Source of the DNA: Cohaesibacter sp.
GTDB taxonomy: Bacteria; Pseudomonadota; Alphaproteobacteria; Rhizobiales; Cohaesibacteraceae
Length of the DNA: 40,879 nt
NCBI GenBank assembly: GCA_025800105.1
Contig: JAOXSG010000306.1
Span: 1-40,879 of the forward strand
Direction: 5' to 3'
Within the stretch, counting starts at the first letter, position 1, and the number at the start of each line of letters is the position of its first letter. The notes beneath the pieces were generated by a model that was not told the DNA's origin, made no database searches, and worked only from the letters and a program-made list of their open reading frames with translations. The position numbers and the translations under genes are program-made. Below are positions 1-9,829 of this stretch, piece after piece.

Positions 1-320
1 ATACCAACGAGTAGAAATAATAAGCCATAGGATGCCTTGAAATGGTTTACTGACAAGGCGTTTTTCGACGGACAATGCCGGAGCATTTTCTTTTTTGATG
101 CGAACCTTTTACATTGAATTGTCAAGATAATTCAATGAGGCGCGCCTAGAAAGACAACGCCGCTCAGTGAGCCATTTCAAGGCACCGAAGGCCGGTTTTC
201 TGGGCCTTCTGGACTGCGTCGCTCTTGCTTTGTGGTCGGCCAGACCATGGCAGCAAAAGCTCCTTGCCAGAAAACCCAGAAAATCCGGTCATATGGGTCA
301 TTATTTCTGCTCGTTGGTAT
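1..320. repeat. Nested inverted-repeat element (MITE-like or structured RNA)
   Basis: Non-coding stretch built from three sets of imperfect inverted repeats. The outer arms 1-32 and 289-320 match at 28 of 32 positions and begin ATACCAACGAG / end CTCGTTGGTAT. Arm B pairs 34-62 with 156-183, with a few mismatches and one unpaired base. Arm C pairs 192-212 with 267-288, with one bulge. Smaller perfect hairpins lie inside: 74-87, 112-137 (9-bp arms) and 233-247, plus a 10-bp palindrome at 138-147. The whole can fold as one closing stem with two long side arms. No credible protein is encoded. The left end coincides with the window edge, so the element may extend further. It may be a non-autonomous mobile element or a structured RNA; the sequence alone does not decide. 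Confidence 0.7.
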
Positions 321-431
321 TAACCCTAAAAGTAAAAAGAAGATGCGCTCTTTGCGTTTACAATTGATTAACCATGAGGTTTCTGCGCAGACTCACAATG
401 TTTTATGGCGACCAGAATTGGTGAGCATTTT

Positions 432-797
432 ATGAAGATATTGTTATTTGCCTTAAAAGATGGCTTCGTTCATAGCCTTGACTGGAAAGCCAAGGCGAGT
501 GGCGCGAATTTCTGGCTGTTCTTTTTCATCTTCTCCATGCTGTTTTTTGCAGCACTTGGAGCCGATGTAACCTATATACAAGAGCCTGAAACACCAGCCT
601 TTTTCCCCAGCCTTATGGCTTCCCTCTTTGCTTCAGAAACACCCTTTACCCGTCTGGCTCTTTTGCTTTTCACCTTGCCGATGATCAGCTTTGCCATTCG
701 CCGTATTTTTGATCAGGACAAGCCAAGTTGGGCTGGTATGGGGGCTGTACTACCCTTTATGTCGCTTGCCTTTTTGCTGATTTTTGAGGCGACATAA
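432..797 (+). CDS. DUF805-like small inner-membrane protein
   Basis: 121-residue hydrophobic protein. It starts with a short basic and aromatic stretch (MKILLFALKDGF...DWKAKASG), followed by about three to four membrane segments (roughly residues 20-45, 75-90 and 98-118). The pattern LPMISFAIRRIFDQDKPSW resembles the conserved RRLHD-containing segment of DUF805 proteins, whose function is unknown. The ATG at 432 was preferred over an upstream in-frame start at 405 because the protein then begins at the family-like KILLFALKDGF segment and a GTGAG lies seven bases before it. It stands alone, downstream of the inverted-repeat element. Confidence 0.6.
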   Translation: MKILLFALKDGFVHSLDWKAKASGANFWLFFFIFSMLFFAALGADVTYIQEPETPAFFPSLMASLFASETPFTRLALLLFTLPMISFAIRRIFDQDKPSWAGMGAVLPFMSLAFLLIFEAT

Positions 798-1075
798 AAG
801 ATATAAAAAATAATCTGGTTATGAAACAAATCTATTTCTATTGCCTTGCCATGACAAAAGCATGACAAATACTCAGCTCTGCGATTTTGATGGTCTCACA
901 GCTTGTTGCCCGGGAACTGACTGGTAATTGGTCAATATTTTTTATGCCTTCATAACAATTAATCATTTCTGCAACTCATTGTTATCCCTTATAGTGGGGC
1001 CTTCGTTTTTCTGTTTTTAGAGCATGATTTAAAAATCCTGAGACAGATCCATATACGCAGCTGTGAGAGCGCATT

Positions 1076-2308
1076 ATGACTTCCTCGTCGTCCCAAAGCC
1101 GTCTTCCCTATGGCCTGATCATTTTCTTTGGCTGCGTGCTTGCAACCATTCCCTTTGGCCCTCGTGCCACGATGGGCTTTTTCATGACGCCGATCACGGT
1201 GGAAAATGGCTGGAGCCGCGAGATTTTCTCTCTCGCTATTGCTGTGCAGAATCTGGTTTGGGGCCTTGCGCAACCCTTTGCTGGCATGATTGCCGATCGC
1301 TATGGCACCGCGCGGGTTTTGGTCGGGGGCGCGCTGACCTATTTTGTTGCCCTTTATTGGATGGCGCATGTCACAGACCCGACAGCCTTCACTCTAAGTG
1401 CTGGCATATTGATGGGGGTTGGCATTGCAGGATGTGCCTTTTTCTTGGTGCTGGCGGCCTTTACCCGGCTCTTGCCTCCCTCTTTGCGCTCTGTTGCCTT
1501 TGGTCTGGGGACAGCTGCCGGATCTCTTGGGCAGTTTCTGTTTTCTCCGCTCTCCCAATATCTGATTGCAGATTATGGTTGGCGCACAGCCCTGATCATT
1601 TTGGCCTTTAGCGTTTTGATTGTGCCTTTGCTTGCCCCCATTTTCCGCGGCAAACCAGAGACTGTGGCCAATGAAACCGGGGCCAAGGATCAAACCATGA
1701 TCGAGGCCTTGAAAGAGGCTTTTGGCCATCGCTCCTATATTTTGCTGGTCTTTGGCTTTTTTGTCTGTGGCTGGCATGTTGCCTTCATTACCACGCATTT
1801 GCCGCCCTTTATCAGTGATATGGGGATTGATGCCAAATGGGGTGGATGGGCGATTGCCTTTATCGGCCTTTTCAATATGGCCGGTGCTTTTACCGCCGGT
1901 ATTTTAGGCAATAAAATGCCTTTGCGCACGATGCTGAGTTTCATCTATCTTGCCCGTGCTGTGGTGATCAGTGTTTTTCTGATTGTACCGATCTCAGTGC
2001 CGTCAATCCTGATTTTTTCTGCCACTATGGGGCTTTTATGGCTCTCAACAGTGCCACCGACCCAAGGTCTGGTCACCAAAATGTTTGGCACGCGCTATGT
2101 TGCCACTTTATTTGGCTTCGTCTTTTTGTCGCATCAGATTGGCGCTTTTCTGGGCGTTTGGCTGGGTGGGGTGCTGTATGACAAAACCGGCACATATGAC
2201 ACGATCTGGTGGCTTTCCATTGCGCTTGGTATTTTTGCCGCGCTGGTTCATTGGCCGATCAAGGAAGAGCCGGTTGAGCGGCTGCAAGCAGCCCAGTCTG
2301 TACGTTAA
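1076..2308 (+). CDS. MFS transporter
   Basis: 410-residue major facilitator with about twelve hydrophobic segments. It begins at residue 11 with LPYGLIIFFGCVLATIPFGPR, and the loop after the second segment carries AGMIADRYGTARVLVGG, the usual MFS loop 2-3 signature (G-x3-D-RxGxR). A central hydrophilic linker lies near residues 185-212. The overall pattern, with ENGWSREIFSLAIAVQNL in the first loop, is close to the monocarboxylate/oxalate-formate antiporter branch of the family; that is recognition by eye and the substrate is unknown. A GAGAG stands a few bases before the ATG. It is convergent with the lipoprotein gene 17 bases downstream and appears monocistronic. Confidence 0.85.
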   Translation: MTSSSSQSRLPYGLIIFFGCVLATIPFGPRATMGFFMTPITVENGWSREIFSLAIAVQNLVWGLAQPFAGMIADRYGTARVLVGGALTYFVALYWMAHVTDPTAFTLSAGILMGVGIAGCAFFLVLAAFTRLLPPSLRSVAFGLGTAAGSLGQFLFSPLSQYLIADYGWRTALIILAFSVLIVPLLAPIFRGKPETVANETGAKDQTMIEALKEAFGHRSYILLVFGFFVCGWHVAFITTHLPPFISDMGIDAKWGGWAIAFIGLFNMAGAFTAGILGNKMPLRTMLSFIYLARAVVISVFLIVPISVPSILIFSATMGLLWLSTVPPTQGLVTKMFGTRYVATLFGFVFLSHQIGAFLGVWLGGVLYDKTGTYDTIWWLSIALGIFAALVHWPIKEEPVERLQAAQSVR

Positions 2309-2325
2309 GATATGGGCGGAGATTG

Positions 2326-2745
2326 TTAGGCCGTGGTGCCAGAAGAAAAGCCGGTCATTTTCCAATCGCCTTGCGGATTGCGGCAAATTTCACCGGCAAC
2401 ATTCTCTACCCCTGTGATGCGGTGCATGGAGCTTTTGAAAGATCGGCATTCTTCATCCATCACCGATTGGTGGGCGGAAATATCGGTGATTTCCCCTTTG
2501 GAGCCGGTTTTGGGATTCATCCAGGCAATGACCGAGCGCTCTGTTTTCAGCTCACCATTGTCCAGTGCCCCAACCTTTTGCAACAGGATTTCCCAATCCG
2601 ATGGATCAATGCCGGAGAGCAATGCCGGATTTGCGCCGATTGACGCGGTTGCCAGAGGATCGATGTCTGTCTCTGTCTCGCCAAAGCCAATGGAAGCACA
2701 GGCACCAAGAGAGAAACATGTCCCTATGACAATCAGATGTTTCAT
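2326..2745 (-). CDS. Small outer-membrane-type lipoprotein
   Basis: 139 residues beginning [17 protein letters not shown] short signal peptide ends in the lipobox LGAC, so Cys16 is the likely lipidated residue. The mature part is Asp/Gly/Ser-rich, and its C-terminal half ([22 protein letters not shown]...[16 protein letters not shown]) resembles the small surface-antigen (17-kDa / RT0821-Lpp0805-like) C-terminal domain common in rhizobial lipoproteins. That assignment is tentative. The longer reading frame begins 20 codons upstream, but only the ATG at 2745 gives an intact signal peptide. It is transcribed divergently from pdxH. Confidence 0.65.
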   Translation of the reverse strand: MKHLIVIGTCFSLGACASIGFGETETDIDPLATASIGANPALLSGIDPSDWEILLQKVGALDNGELKTERSVIAWMNPKTGSKGEITDISAHQSVMDEECRSFKSSMHRITGVENVAGEICRNPQGDWKMTGFSSGTTA

Positions 2746-2800
2746 TGAAGATTTTATCACATGAAGGTTTGGAAAGTTTGAGATATGCGCGCTTGCAGAG

Positions 2801-2828
2801 TTCACATTCCGATCCTTTCCTTTACAAT
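2801..2828 (+). promoter_or_regulatory. Candidate sigma-70 promoter for pdxH
   Basis: TTCACA at 2801-2806 and TACAAT at 2823-2828 are separated by 16 bases, each one base from the consensus hexamer. They lie about 70 bases before the pdxH start, inside the divergent gap. This is pattern matching only. Confidence 0.4.
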
Positions 2829-2897
2829 AAACATTATGCCAGCCGTGACGCTGGCACTGGTTTGCACCCTCTCCTCTATCATCTGTCAGGAAAGTTA

Positions 2898-3494
2898 ATG
2901 ACTGGTAACTTTATTGAAGCGAATGAACCATTTGATCTGTTTGCTGCATGGTTGAAGGATGCAGAAAAGAGCGAGCCGAATGATCCCAATGCCATGGCTG
3001 TTGCCAGCGTGGATGAGCATGGCATGCCCAATGTTCGCATGGTTTTACTGAAAGATTTCAGCGCTGATGGCTTTGTTTTTTATACCAATTTTGAAAGTGC
3101 CAAGGGCCGTGAGCTTTTGACCAGCCGCAAGGCGGGCCTGCTTTTTCATTGGAAAAGCTTGCGCCGCCAAGTGCGGGTGCGCGGTCAGGTTGAGGTTGTC
3201 TCTGAGGCGGAAGCGGACGAGTATTTTTATTCGCGTGCGCGCGGCAGCCGCATCGGGGCTTGGGCTTCCAAACAATCCCGCCCCTTGGAAAGCCGCTTTG
3301 CACTGGAAAAAGCGGTGGCTGAATATACGGCCAAATTTGGCATTGGCAAGGTGCCAAGACCTGATTATTGGTCCGGCTTTTTGGTGCGGCCTGAGCAAAT
3401 AGAATTTTGGCATGATCGCCCGTTTCGTTTGCATGATCGGGTGACCTTTACCCGCTCTGGCGATGGCTGGGACAAAGAGCAGCTTTATCCGTAA
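2898..3494 (+). CDS. pdxH: Pyridoxamine 5'-phosphate oxidase
   Basis: Catalyses the FMN-dependent oxidation of pyridoxine or pyridoxamine 5'-phosphate to pyridoxal 5'-phosphate, the last step of vitamin B6 synthesis and salvage, in the cytosol. The 198-residue protein has the usual family length. It shows [10 protein letters not shown] and [16 protein letters not shown] (FMN and substrate binding), then [21 protein letters not shown], and the C-terminal block [16 protein letters not shown] that precedes the family's ending. The longer frame starts at 2745, but the ATG at 2898 has AGGAAA six bases ahead and gives the normal N terminus. It is monocistronic and divergent from the lipoprotein gene. 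Confidence 0.93.
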   Translation: MTGNFIEANEPFDLFAAWLKDAEKSEPNDPNAMAVASVDEHGMPNVRMVLLKDFSADGFVFYTNFESAKGRELLTSRKAGLLFHWKSLRRQVRVRGQVEVVSEAEADEYFYSRARGSRIGAWASKQSRPLESRFALEKAVAEYTAKFGIGKVPRPDYWSGFLVRPEQIEFWHDRPFRLHDRVTFTRSGDGWDKEQLYP

Positions 3495-3638
3495 TCACAT
3501 CAAGGCTTCACAGAAATGTGAGGGAGGGTGATTTTTCCTGCGCCATCTTCGAATGTTAGGACATAAGCTCATAAATGTGATGCATTTGGTAGAGGCTTAT
3601 TTTGTCTCTGACTAGGAGCAAAAATTCGGAGTTGCCCC

Positions 3639-4655
3639 ATGATCACCCGCCCGTCTAGCCAAGACAAAGTGTCCTATTCTTCCTCTTTTTCTCGCAGCTC
3701 GATCGCTGCTGGCATGAAAAAGGCTTATTTGTCGCTTTTAAGTTTGCCTTTTTTATTCTCACCTGCGCTTGCCATGGGTGGTCAAAGCCTGTCGCTTACA
3801 CCGATCAAGGATCAGAAGAGCCTTGATGCTATGCTGTCGCAAAAAGACAAAGCCGGTCCCGCTCTTCCCTCATCAGAAGGAAAAGCCCTTGCCGATGCCA
3901 CCGTCGCTACTGCTGATAAAGGCGATATTCGCACCGTCTGGCTGACCAAGCCCACCACCCGCTATGGCCATGGGGTTTTGGGGGATGCAGTTGAAGCGGG
4001 CGGGGTTACGGTCCGGCTGCAAAATGGTGCTTATCGTCATTTTACCCTGCCAGATGATTCCGTTTTTGAAGATCTGGTTCCACGTGTTGGAGATCTGGAT
4101 GGCGATGGGCGTAATGAAGTGGTGCTGGTGCGCGCCTATTTAACTGCGGGAGCTGCTCTTTCTGTCTTTGGTATGCGGGGGGATCAGCTGGAATTGCTTG
4201 CAGAATCTCCTGCCATAGGCACTGCCAATCGCTGGCTCAACCCTTCCATTCTGGCCGATTTAGACGGCTCTGGCCGTCTTTCCGTTGGTTTGGTGCGCAC
4301 GCCGCATATTGGTGGCCAATTGCAGATCTGGCAATTTGATGGCAAGCAATTGACGCAAAAAGCCAAGGCCAACGGCTTTTCCAATCACAGCATTGGCAGC
4401 AGAGCCCTTGGGCTGTCGGCGGTGCTGGCGCATAAAGGGCAAAAGCGCATTCTTTTGCCCGATGCACGGCAAGGGGCGCTGTTGGTGTTGGATGGGCGCA
4501 GTTTGTCAGTTCTTGCCCGCCTTGCTTTGCCTGCCCGTCCTGTGACGGATTTTGTGCGCGTCACAGGAGCGGGTGGAGACCAGAGCGTGCTTATGGGATT
4601 GGCAGATGGTCAGTTTTATGCTCTCAGCAATCCCAAAGGCGATTTGTTTGATTGA
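3639..4655 (+). CDS. Secreted FG-GAP/VCBS-type repeat protein
   Basis: 338 residues. A hydrophobic segment near residues 28-44 ending in SPALA looks like a Sec signal peptide, so the product is probably periplasmic. Two calcium-loop-like motifs, GDLDGDGRNEV (about residue 150) and ADLDGSGRLSV (about residue 205), are typical of FG-GAP/VCBS beta-propeller blades. Two starts are possible. The ATG at 3639 has GGAG seven bases upstream but places 25 polar residues before the signal sequence. The ATG at 3714 gives a classical signal peptide (MKKAYLSLL) without a clear ribosome site. The specific role is unknown. The gene ends seven bases before the convergent M81 gene. Confidence 0.7.
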   Translation: MITRPSSQDKVSYSSSFSRSSIAAGMKKAYLSLLSLPFLFSPALAMGGQSLSLTPIKDQKSLDAMLSQKDKAGPALPSSEGKALADATVATADKGDIRTVWLTKPTTRYGHGVLGDAVEAGGVTVRLQNGAYRHFTLPDDSVFEDLVPRVGDLDGDGRNEVVLVRAYLTAGAALSVFGMRGDQLELLAESPAIGTANRWLNPSILADLDGSGRLSVGLVRTPHIGGQLQIWQFDGKQLTQKAKANGFSNHSIGSRALGLSAVLAHKGQKRILLPDARQGALLVLDGRSLSVLARLALPARPVTDFVRVTGAGGDQSVLMGLADGQFYALSNPKGDLFD

Positions 4656-4662
4656 AGCCGCT

Positions 4663-6168
4663 TTATGGCACTGTCCAGCAAGATTGCTCTGGCGACCATT
4701 GCATGTCTTTGTCCGCCGGATAAATCGGTCTTGGTGTTTTGTTAAGCTGCATACGGGCCAGAACCGGTGTTGTCAGGCCCGGACCATCAACTTCGATCAC
4801 TTGCTCTGGGGCAAAAAATTCATCAAATCCGGCGCGGAAATGGCCGCGAGATTTGACAATCACCGATTTGAAATCAGCGATATCAAGATCAAAGCGTTCA
4901 ATGAAAGCCGGGTCGCATAATTGCCTTCGGATGGTGGAGACAATCACATAGATGCCATTGCAATCGAGCAAAGCGCAAGGCCCCAGATTTTGCAAACCGC
5001 CCGCATATAGACCGCGACGGCATTCAACCGGAGCGGAGCGCACTTTCAGAATTTTGGCTTTTCTTGTCAATTTTCCCGATAAAGGGCTGCTTTCTTCGCG
5101 ATTGAAGGATGCGTCAAATTCGGCTCCTTCGCCCAATTCTTGCGCTTGTGCTGCAAGAGTTGGGTCAAAGAGCATACCGACCAGCGCTTTTTGAACGCCA
5201 GCTTCCAGCATGGCTTCAAACAGGGCCAACACATTGCCGCGCCCCCCGCCACCCGGATTGTCGGCCACATCGCCAAAAATAAGCGGCGTTTGGCTTGTTT
5301 TCATCAAATCAATGCTGTCCTCGATTGAGGTGAGATTGATGGAAAATTCTTCGCGCGCCTGCCAGACCCGGGCGGCCATTTCTGTGGCGGTGGCTTTGGC
5401 TGTGTCGCTATCGCAAGCGGTGACGGTGACATTGAAACCGGCTTTTTGCGAATCGCCTGCGGTAAAGCCTGAACAGAGCGACACATTCCAGACATCGCCT
5501 TTTGAAAGGGCAATTGCTTCACCCATCAGGCGAGCATAAGGACCAGTGTCCGTATTTTGCGATGTGGAGGGCGGAATGAAGGGCAAACGCACCAAAGCGC
5601 GCCCTGTTGTCTCGCCTGCCAAAAGGCGTTTCAGGGCAATGGCGGCTTCTGCGCCGCGTTCGAACTGGTCGATATGGGGATTGGTGCGATAGGCGGAAAT
5701 GAAATCGGCAAGCTCGATCATTGTCGGGCTGACATGGCCATGAAGATCAAGGGTCATGACCAGTGGGATATCGCACCCGCATTTTGCCCGAATGCGCTGG
5801 AGCAAGGTGCCTTCTGGGTCTTCATCATTGGTTGCGATGCAGGCGCCATGCGCATCGACATAGATGGCGTCCAGATCTTTAGGCAAACGGGTGTCTATTT
5901 CCGCCAATAACTCATCAAACAAGGCCCCATCCATCATGCCGCCAGCGCCAGCAGCAGCAGAGAAAATGGGGACCATATCAAAGTCTCCCATTTCACTTAA
6001 AAAGCCCTTGGTGCAGGATGAGACACGGGGGGGTGTCTGACGGGCTGCTTTTGCCAGTTCCTCGCCAATCAAAAGCCGTTGTGCTTCGAACTCTTTTCGA
6101 TCAGAGACAGGGGCGGCCCGGTTGCTTTCAAGGTGAAAATGTATCAGCGCTATTCTTGGTAAGCTCAT
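4663..6168 (-). CDS. M81 family peptidase, MlrC-like
   Basis: 501 residues, close to the ~480-500 of MlrC-type metallopeptidases, named for microcystinase C, which cleaves the linearised cyanotoxin. Most relatives occur in peptide or amide catabolic clusters and have unknown substrates. Visible landmarks are Glu14 in HLESNR (the family has E-x-N near the N terminus), VDAHGA at 104-109, TLDLHGHVS at 139-147 with candidate metal ligands Asp141, His143 and His145, and YRTNPHIDQFERG near 160-172. The C-terminal MlrC domain begins near residue 290 (FGDVADNPGGGGRGN). No signal peptide is present. It is the last gene of the ABC-importer operon and overlaps the preceding ATPase gene by four bases, so translation is likely coupled. 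It probably acts on an imported peptide-like compound. Confidence 0.85.
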   Translation of the reverse strand: MSLPRIALIHFHLESNRAAPVSDRKEFEAQRLLIGEELAKAARQTPPRVSSCTKGFLSEMGDFDMVPIFSAAAGAGGMMDGALFDELLAEIDTRLPKDLDAIYVDAHGACIATNDEDPEGTLLQRIRAKCGCDIPLVMTLDLHGHVSPTMIELADFISAYRTNPHIDQFERGAEAAIALKRLLAGETTGRALVRLPFIPPSTSQNTDTGPYARLMGEAIALSKGDVWNVSLCSGFTAGDSQKAGFNVTVTACDSDTAKATATEMAARVWQAREEFSINLTSIEDSIDLMKTSQTPLIFGDVADNPGGGGRGNVLALFEAMLEAGVQKALVGMLFDPTLAAQAQELGEGAEFDASFNREESSPLSGKLTRKAKILKVRSAPVECRRGLYAGGLQNLGPCALLDCNGIYVIVSTIRRQLCDPAFIERFDLDIADFKSVIVKSRGHFRAGFDEFFAPEQVIEVDGPGLTTPVLARMQLNKTPRPIYPADKDMQWSPEQSCWTVP

Positions 6169-7859
6169 GCGGACAGGTCCAGTTTTGGCATGGCAGCGAT
6201 CAGGCTGCGTGTATAATCATGACTTGGATTTTCTATGATCTGGTCAGGATTTGCAATCTCGCAAATGGCCCCATTGCGCATGACAATGATCCGGTCACAC
6301 ATTTGTCGCACCACCGCCAGATCGTGACTGACAAAGAGCAAGGTCAGATGATATTGATCGCGCAAATCTTTCATCAGATTCAAGGTCTCTGCCTGCACTG
6401 ATACATCCAGTGCGGAGGTTGGTTCATCGCAAAAGATAAATTCCGGGCGAAAGGCCATGGCGCGAGCGATGGCAATGCGCTGGCGCTGACCGCCGGAAAA
6501 TTCTTGCGGATAGCGATAAGCAGCAGAGGCTTCCAAGCCAACGGACAGCATCAGATTTTCCGCAAGCTCTTTTGCGCTGAGCCAATCAGGCAAGAGCTTG
6601 TGGGTGCGAATGGGAAAGGTCACATTCTCACCCGCAGTCATGCGCGGATTAAGGGAGGAGAAGGGATCCTGAAAAATGCATTGCATGGACAGGCGAATGT
6701 CTTTGGTGATGGCCCGGCCATTATTGTCTGTCAGGGACGTGCCTTTATAGGTGATCGAGCCGGAATTGAGCCTTTGCAGCCCCAAAATGGCGCGCCCCAT
6801 GGTGGATTTGCCGGATCCGCTTTCGCCCACGATGCCCAGAATTTCCTTTCTATTCTGGGTGAAGCTGACAGTATCGAGACCGATTGTTGTCTTTGGTGGT
6901 CCGAAAAAGCCAGATTTTGTGTTGAAAATGCAAGAGGCTTTGTCCACTTGCAGCAAAAGCTCGTCATTGTCGGGAAAATCGGATTCCTGAAAATAGCGCA
7001 AAATCACCTCACGGGCCTTGCTTTGCGCATCGGTCACCGTCTCCAGCACGCGAAAACGATCCAGCCGTTTTGACAAGCGCGGGACAGCGGCCATGAGATT
7101 GCGGGTATAATCCTGCTTTGGATGATTGATCACCTCTTGCGTTGGCCCCTGCTCTACATGTTTGCCGTGGCGCATCACATAGACGAAATCGCAATATTCC
7201 GAAATCACGCCGATATCATGGGTCACCAGCATGACGGAAATCTTATATTGTCGGCAAAGGTCTATGAGTGTGTCCATAACCGAGCGCTGAACGGAGACAT
7301 CCAGTGCTGTGGTTGGCTCGTCTGCGATGATCAAATCGGGATTGGCCGAGATTGCGATGGCAAAGACCACCCGCTGGCACATGCCGCCGGACATTTGATG
7401 GGGATATTTTTCCATCACATCCTTTGGATCTTTGATCCGGGTTTGGGTCAGCAGATCAAGCGCCCGTTCATAGGCTTGTTCTCCCTTCAAATCCGTATTG
7501 GCATAGATGGCTTCCAGCACTTGCTTGCCGATTGTCATCACCGGGTCCAGCGCTGTCATGGGATTTTGGAAGACATAACCGACCTTGCGGCCACGGATTT
7601 GGGTGAAAAAATCGTTTGATTTGCCGATCAGGCTTTCCCCCTGAAAGTCTATCTCGCCCTCAGCGATATAGCCCGGAGCGTCAATCAGATCAAGCACCGC
7701 TCGTCCCACGGTCGATTTGCCCGCGCCACTTTCTCCCACCAGTCCGACAATCTTGCCGGTTTCAATCTCGATGGAAATATCATCCAGCGCTTTGAAAGCG
7801 CCCCTTTTGGTTGGATAGACAACAGTGAGGTTGCTTGTTTTGAGAAGAATGTCAGTCAT
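6165..7859 (-). CDS. Fused double ATPase of dipeptide/oligopeptide ABC importer
   Basis: 564 residues carrying two complete nucleotide-binding domains in one chain. They correspond to the separate DppD and DppF proteins of the classical system. Domain 1 (about 1-265) has Walker [13 protein letters not shown], signature [11 protein letters not shown] and Walker [13 protein letters not shown]. Domain 2 (about 300-564) has [12 protein letters not shown], signature [15 protein letters not shown] and [12 protein letters not shown]. Both Q-loops (FQNP, FQDP) and H-loops (THD, SHD) are present. A DppD-like C-terminal oligopeptide helper segment follows domain 1. The frame is open further upstream, but the ATG at 7859 (MTDILLK) lies after the permease stop and behind a GGGATGGGA site. 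It energises the importer made with the two permeases and binding protein upstream. Confidence 0.92.
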   Translation of the reverse strand: MTDILLKTSNLTVVYPTKRGAFKALDDISIEIETGKIVGLVGESGAGKSTVGRAVLDLIDAPGYIAEGEIDFQGESLIGKSNDFFTQIRGRKVGYVFQNPMTALDPVMTIGKQVLEAIYANTDLKGEQAYERALDLLTQTRIKDPKDVMEKYPHQMSGGMCQRVVFAIAISANPDLIIADEPTTALDVSVQRSVMDTLIDLCRQYKISVMLVTHDIGVISEYCDFVYVMRHGKHVEQGPTQEVINHPKQDYTRNLMAAVPRLSKRLDRFRVLETVTDAQSKAREVILRYFQESDFPDNDELLLQVDKASCIFNTKSGFFGPPKTTIGLDTVSFTQNRKEILGIVGESGSGKSTMGRAILGLQRLNSGSITYKGTSLTDNNGRAITKDIRLSMQCIFQDPFSSLNPRMTAGENVTFPIRTHKLLPDWLSAKELAENLMLSVGLEASAAYRYPQEFSGGQRQRIAIARAMAFRPEFIFCDEPTSALDVSVQAETLNLMKDLRDQYHLTLLFVSHDLAVVRQMCDRIIVMRNGAICEIANPDQIIENPSHDYTRSLIAAMPKLDLSA

Positions 7860-7872
7860 GCGGTCCCATCCC

Positions 7873-8760
7873 TTACATGGTTTCGTGGCGCAAGGCCGGG
7901 TTGGCATATTCGCGGATGCGATCGGCAACGACATTGATGCACAAAACCAGCACCACCAGCACCACACCGGGCAGGATGGAAATCCACCAATAGCCGGTCA
8001 GCAAATAGTCAAACCCATTGGCAATCAGCATGCCCAAAGAAGGCTCGGTGATGGGCACGCCTACACCCAGAAAGCTCAAGGTGGCTTCGGCGGCAATGGC
8101 GCCTGAGATGATCATGGGCAGCATGACAATGACAGGGGCGATGGAATTGGGCAGCAAATAGCGCAAGATGATCTGATTGGCGCTTAAACCGGCCAATTGG
8201 GCGGCGCGCATATATTCTTTGCGGATTTCGCCAAGGGCGGCAGAGCGGGTCACCCGTGCCTTGCTGGCCCAAATGCCAATGATCAGAGCCAGAATGACCT
8301 TTTCAACCCCCTGCCCCATCAAGGCCAGCAACATCAAGGCCAGCAAGATGCCGGGAAAGCTCATTTTCACATCGACCAGACGCATGACAATGGAATCGAC
8401 CACGCCCCCATAATAGGCAGAAATCAGGCCAAGATAGATGCCAATGGCGGTGCCGATTGTGCTGGCGGTGATGGCAACAAACAGGCTGATGCGCAGCCCA
8501 TAGATGATGGTTGAGAGAATATCACGGCCCTGCTCATCGGTGCCAAAAATGGCAATGGTGCCATCCATCAGGCTTTCACCGGGGGCCAGTTGACCATCCA
8601 TTATGCTGATTGCGCCCAGATCATAGGGATTTTGCGGGGCGATGATGGGCGCAAAGAGGGCAACAAGCAGAAAGAGCACCACCCCAACAAAGCCCAGAGC
8701 GGTCATCGGATCGCCAAAAATAACATCGCGGAAAAAGTCTTTGATTTTGCTGTCAGTCAT
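7873..8760 (-). CDS. ABC importer permease, DppC/OppC type
   Basis: 295 residues with an N-terminal membrane segment (LGFVGVVLFLLVALFAPII), a periplasmic stretch containing FGTDEQGRDILS (the GTDxxGRD motif of DppC-type permeases), and five further membrane segments. The cytoplasmic EAA loop that docks the ATPase is at EYMRAAQLAGLSANQIILR, followed by LPN. The product is the second membrane subunit of the peptide-type importer. The start has AAGGA eight bases upstream and lies five bases after the preceding permease stop. The ATPase gene follows after 13 bases. Confidence 0.92.
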   Translation of the reverse strand: MTDSKIKDFFRDVIFGDPMTALGFVGVVLFLLVALFAPIIAPQNPYDLGAISIMDGQLAPGESLMDGTIAIFGTDEQGRDILSTIIYGLRISLFVAITASTIGTAIGIYLGLISAYYGGVVDSIVMRLVDVKMSFPGILLALMLLALMGQGVEKVILALIIGIWASKARVTRSAALGEIRKEYMRAAQLAGLSANQIILRYLLPNSIAPVIVMLPMIISGAIAAEATLSFLGVGVPITEPSLGMLIANGFDYLLTGYWWISILPGVVLVVLVLCINVVADRIREYANPALRHETM

Positions 8761-8765
8761 GGGGC

Positions 8766-9740
8766 TTATCCTTGCGCGCTGTAGCGAATGCGCGGATCAA
8801 TCAGCGCATAGACAACATCAACGATCAGATTGATGGTGACGAACATGAAGGAAATCAGAACCAGATAGGCTGTGACCACGGGCTGATCGCCCAATTTTAT
8901 GGAATCAATCAGCAATTTGCCCAACCCCGGCCATGAAAAGACGGTTTCTGTGACCGTTGAAAAGGCAATCAAGGCTCCAAATTCCAAGCCGGTGATGGTG
9001 ACAATAGGAATGAGAATATTGGGCAAAAGGTGCGAGCGGATCAGAGTTTGATCGGCAATGCCTTTGGCCTTGGCAAAGGTCATAAATTCCTGCGTCTTGG
9101 TTTCTCTGGTGCCGGAGCGCGCCAAACGGGTATGCATACAAATTTTGTAAATAGCCAGATTGATCACTGGTAAGGCCATATGCCGCCATCCATCCAGTGT
9201 CAAAAATGCCCATTCTGCGCCCAAAAAGGTGGCTGTATCGCCGCGCCCCCCTGCTGGCAACAGACGCAATGTCACCGCAAAAACAAGGATCAACACAATG
9301 CCTTGCCAAAAATTTGGCACTGAATAGCCGATTGTTGTTAGAAACATTGTGGCTTTTGAGCGTTTGGTGCGCGGGTTGAGGCCGGAGAAAATGCCCAATG
9401 GAATGCCGATCAACAGGGCAAAGGCCAGTGCAATCACGGCCAGTTCCAGCGTGGCGGGTAGCCGGTCAAGGATCAGATCAAGCACCGGCTCGCCATGATT
9501 GAAGGATATGCCAAGATCCCCCTGAACAAGGCGTATCAGGAAGGAGCCATATTGGACCAAGGCGGGCTTATCCAGATTATAGGCTTCGATAAAAGCCTGT
9601 TCATCGGCTGCGGTGGCATCTTCTGGCAAAAAACTATCAATAGGATCTGCCACGACATACATGCCAAAAAAGACGATCGCTGAGATAATCCATGCGACGA
9701 CCAGACTATGTGCAACGCGATTGACAATAAAACTCAGCAT
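8766..9740 (-). CDS. ABC importer permease, DppB/OppB type
   Basis: 324 residues. The first membrane segment near residues 10-30 (VAHSLVVAWIISAIVFFGMYV) is followed by a periplasmic domain, then five membrane helices. The EAA loop EFMTFAKAKGIADQTLIRSHLLPN is intact, and DPRIRYS at the C terminus is typical of the DppB family. A GTG one codon upstream is also possible; the ATG at 9740 was chosen because AGAGAA stands at a normal distance. The gene lies 89 bases downstream of the binding-protein gene and five bases before the DppC-type gene. Confidence 0.92.
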   Translation of the reverse strand: MLSFIVNRVAHSLVVAWIISAIVFFGMYVVADPIDSFLPEDATAADEQAFIEAYNLDKPALVQYGSFLIRLVQGDLGISFNHGEPVLDLILDRLPATLELAVIALAFALLIGIPLGIFSGLNPRTKRSKATMFLTTIGYSVPNFWQGIVLILVFAVTLRLLPAGGRGDTATFLGAEWAFLTLDGWRHMALPVINLAIYKICMHTRLARSGTRETKTQEFMTFAKAKGIADQTLIRSHLLPNILIPIVTITGLEFGALIAFSTVTETVFSWPGLGKLLIDSIKLGDQPVVTAYLVLISFMFVTINLIVDVVYALIDPRIRYSAQG

Positions 9741-9829
9741 CACATTCTCTTTTGCTACACGGGGGCGGAAAGAAGAGGAAAAAGACAGCTCGCGGCACCA
9801 GATGCCGCCACGAGCCGCCTGCGGGGCCG

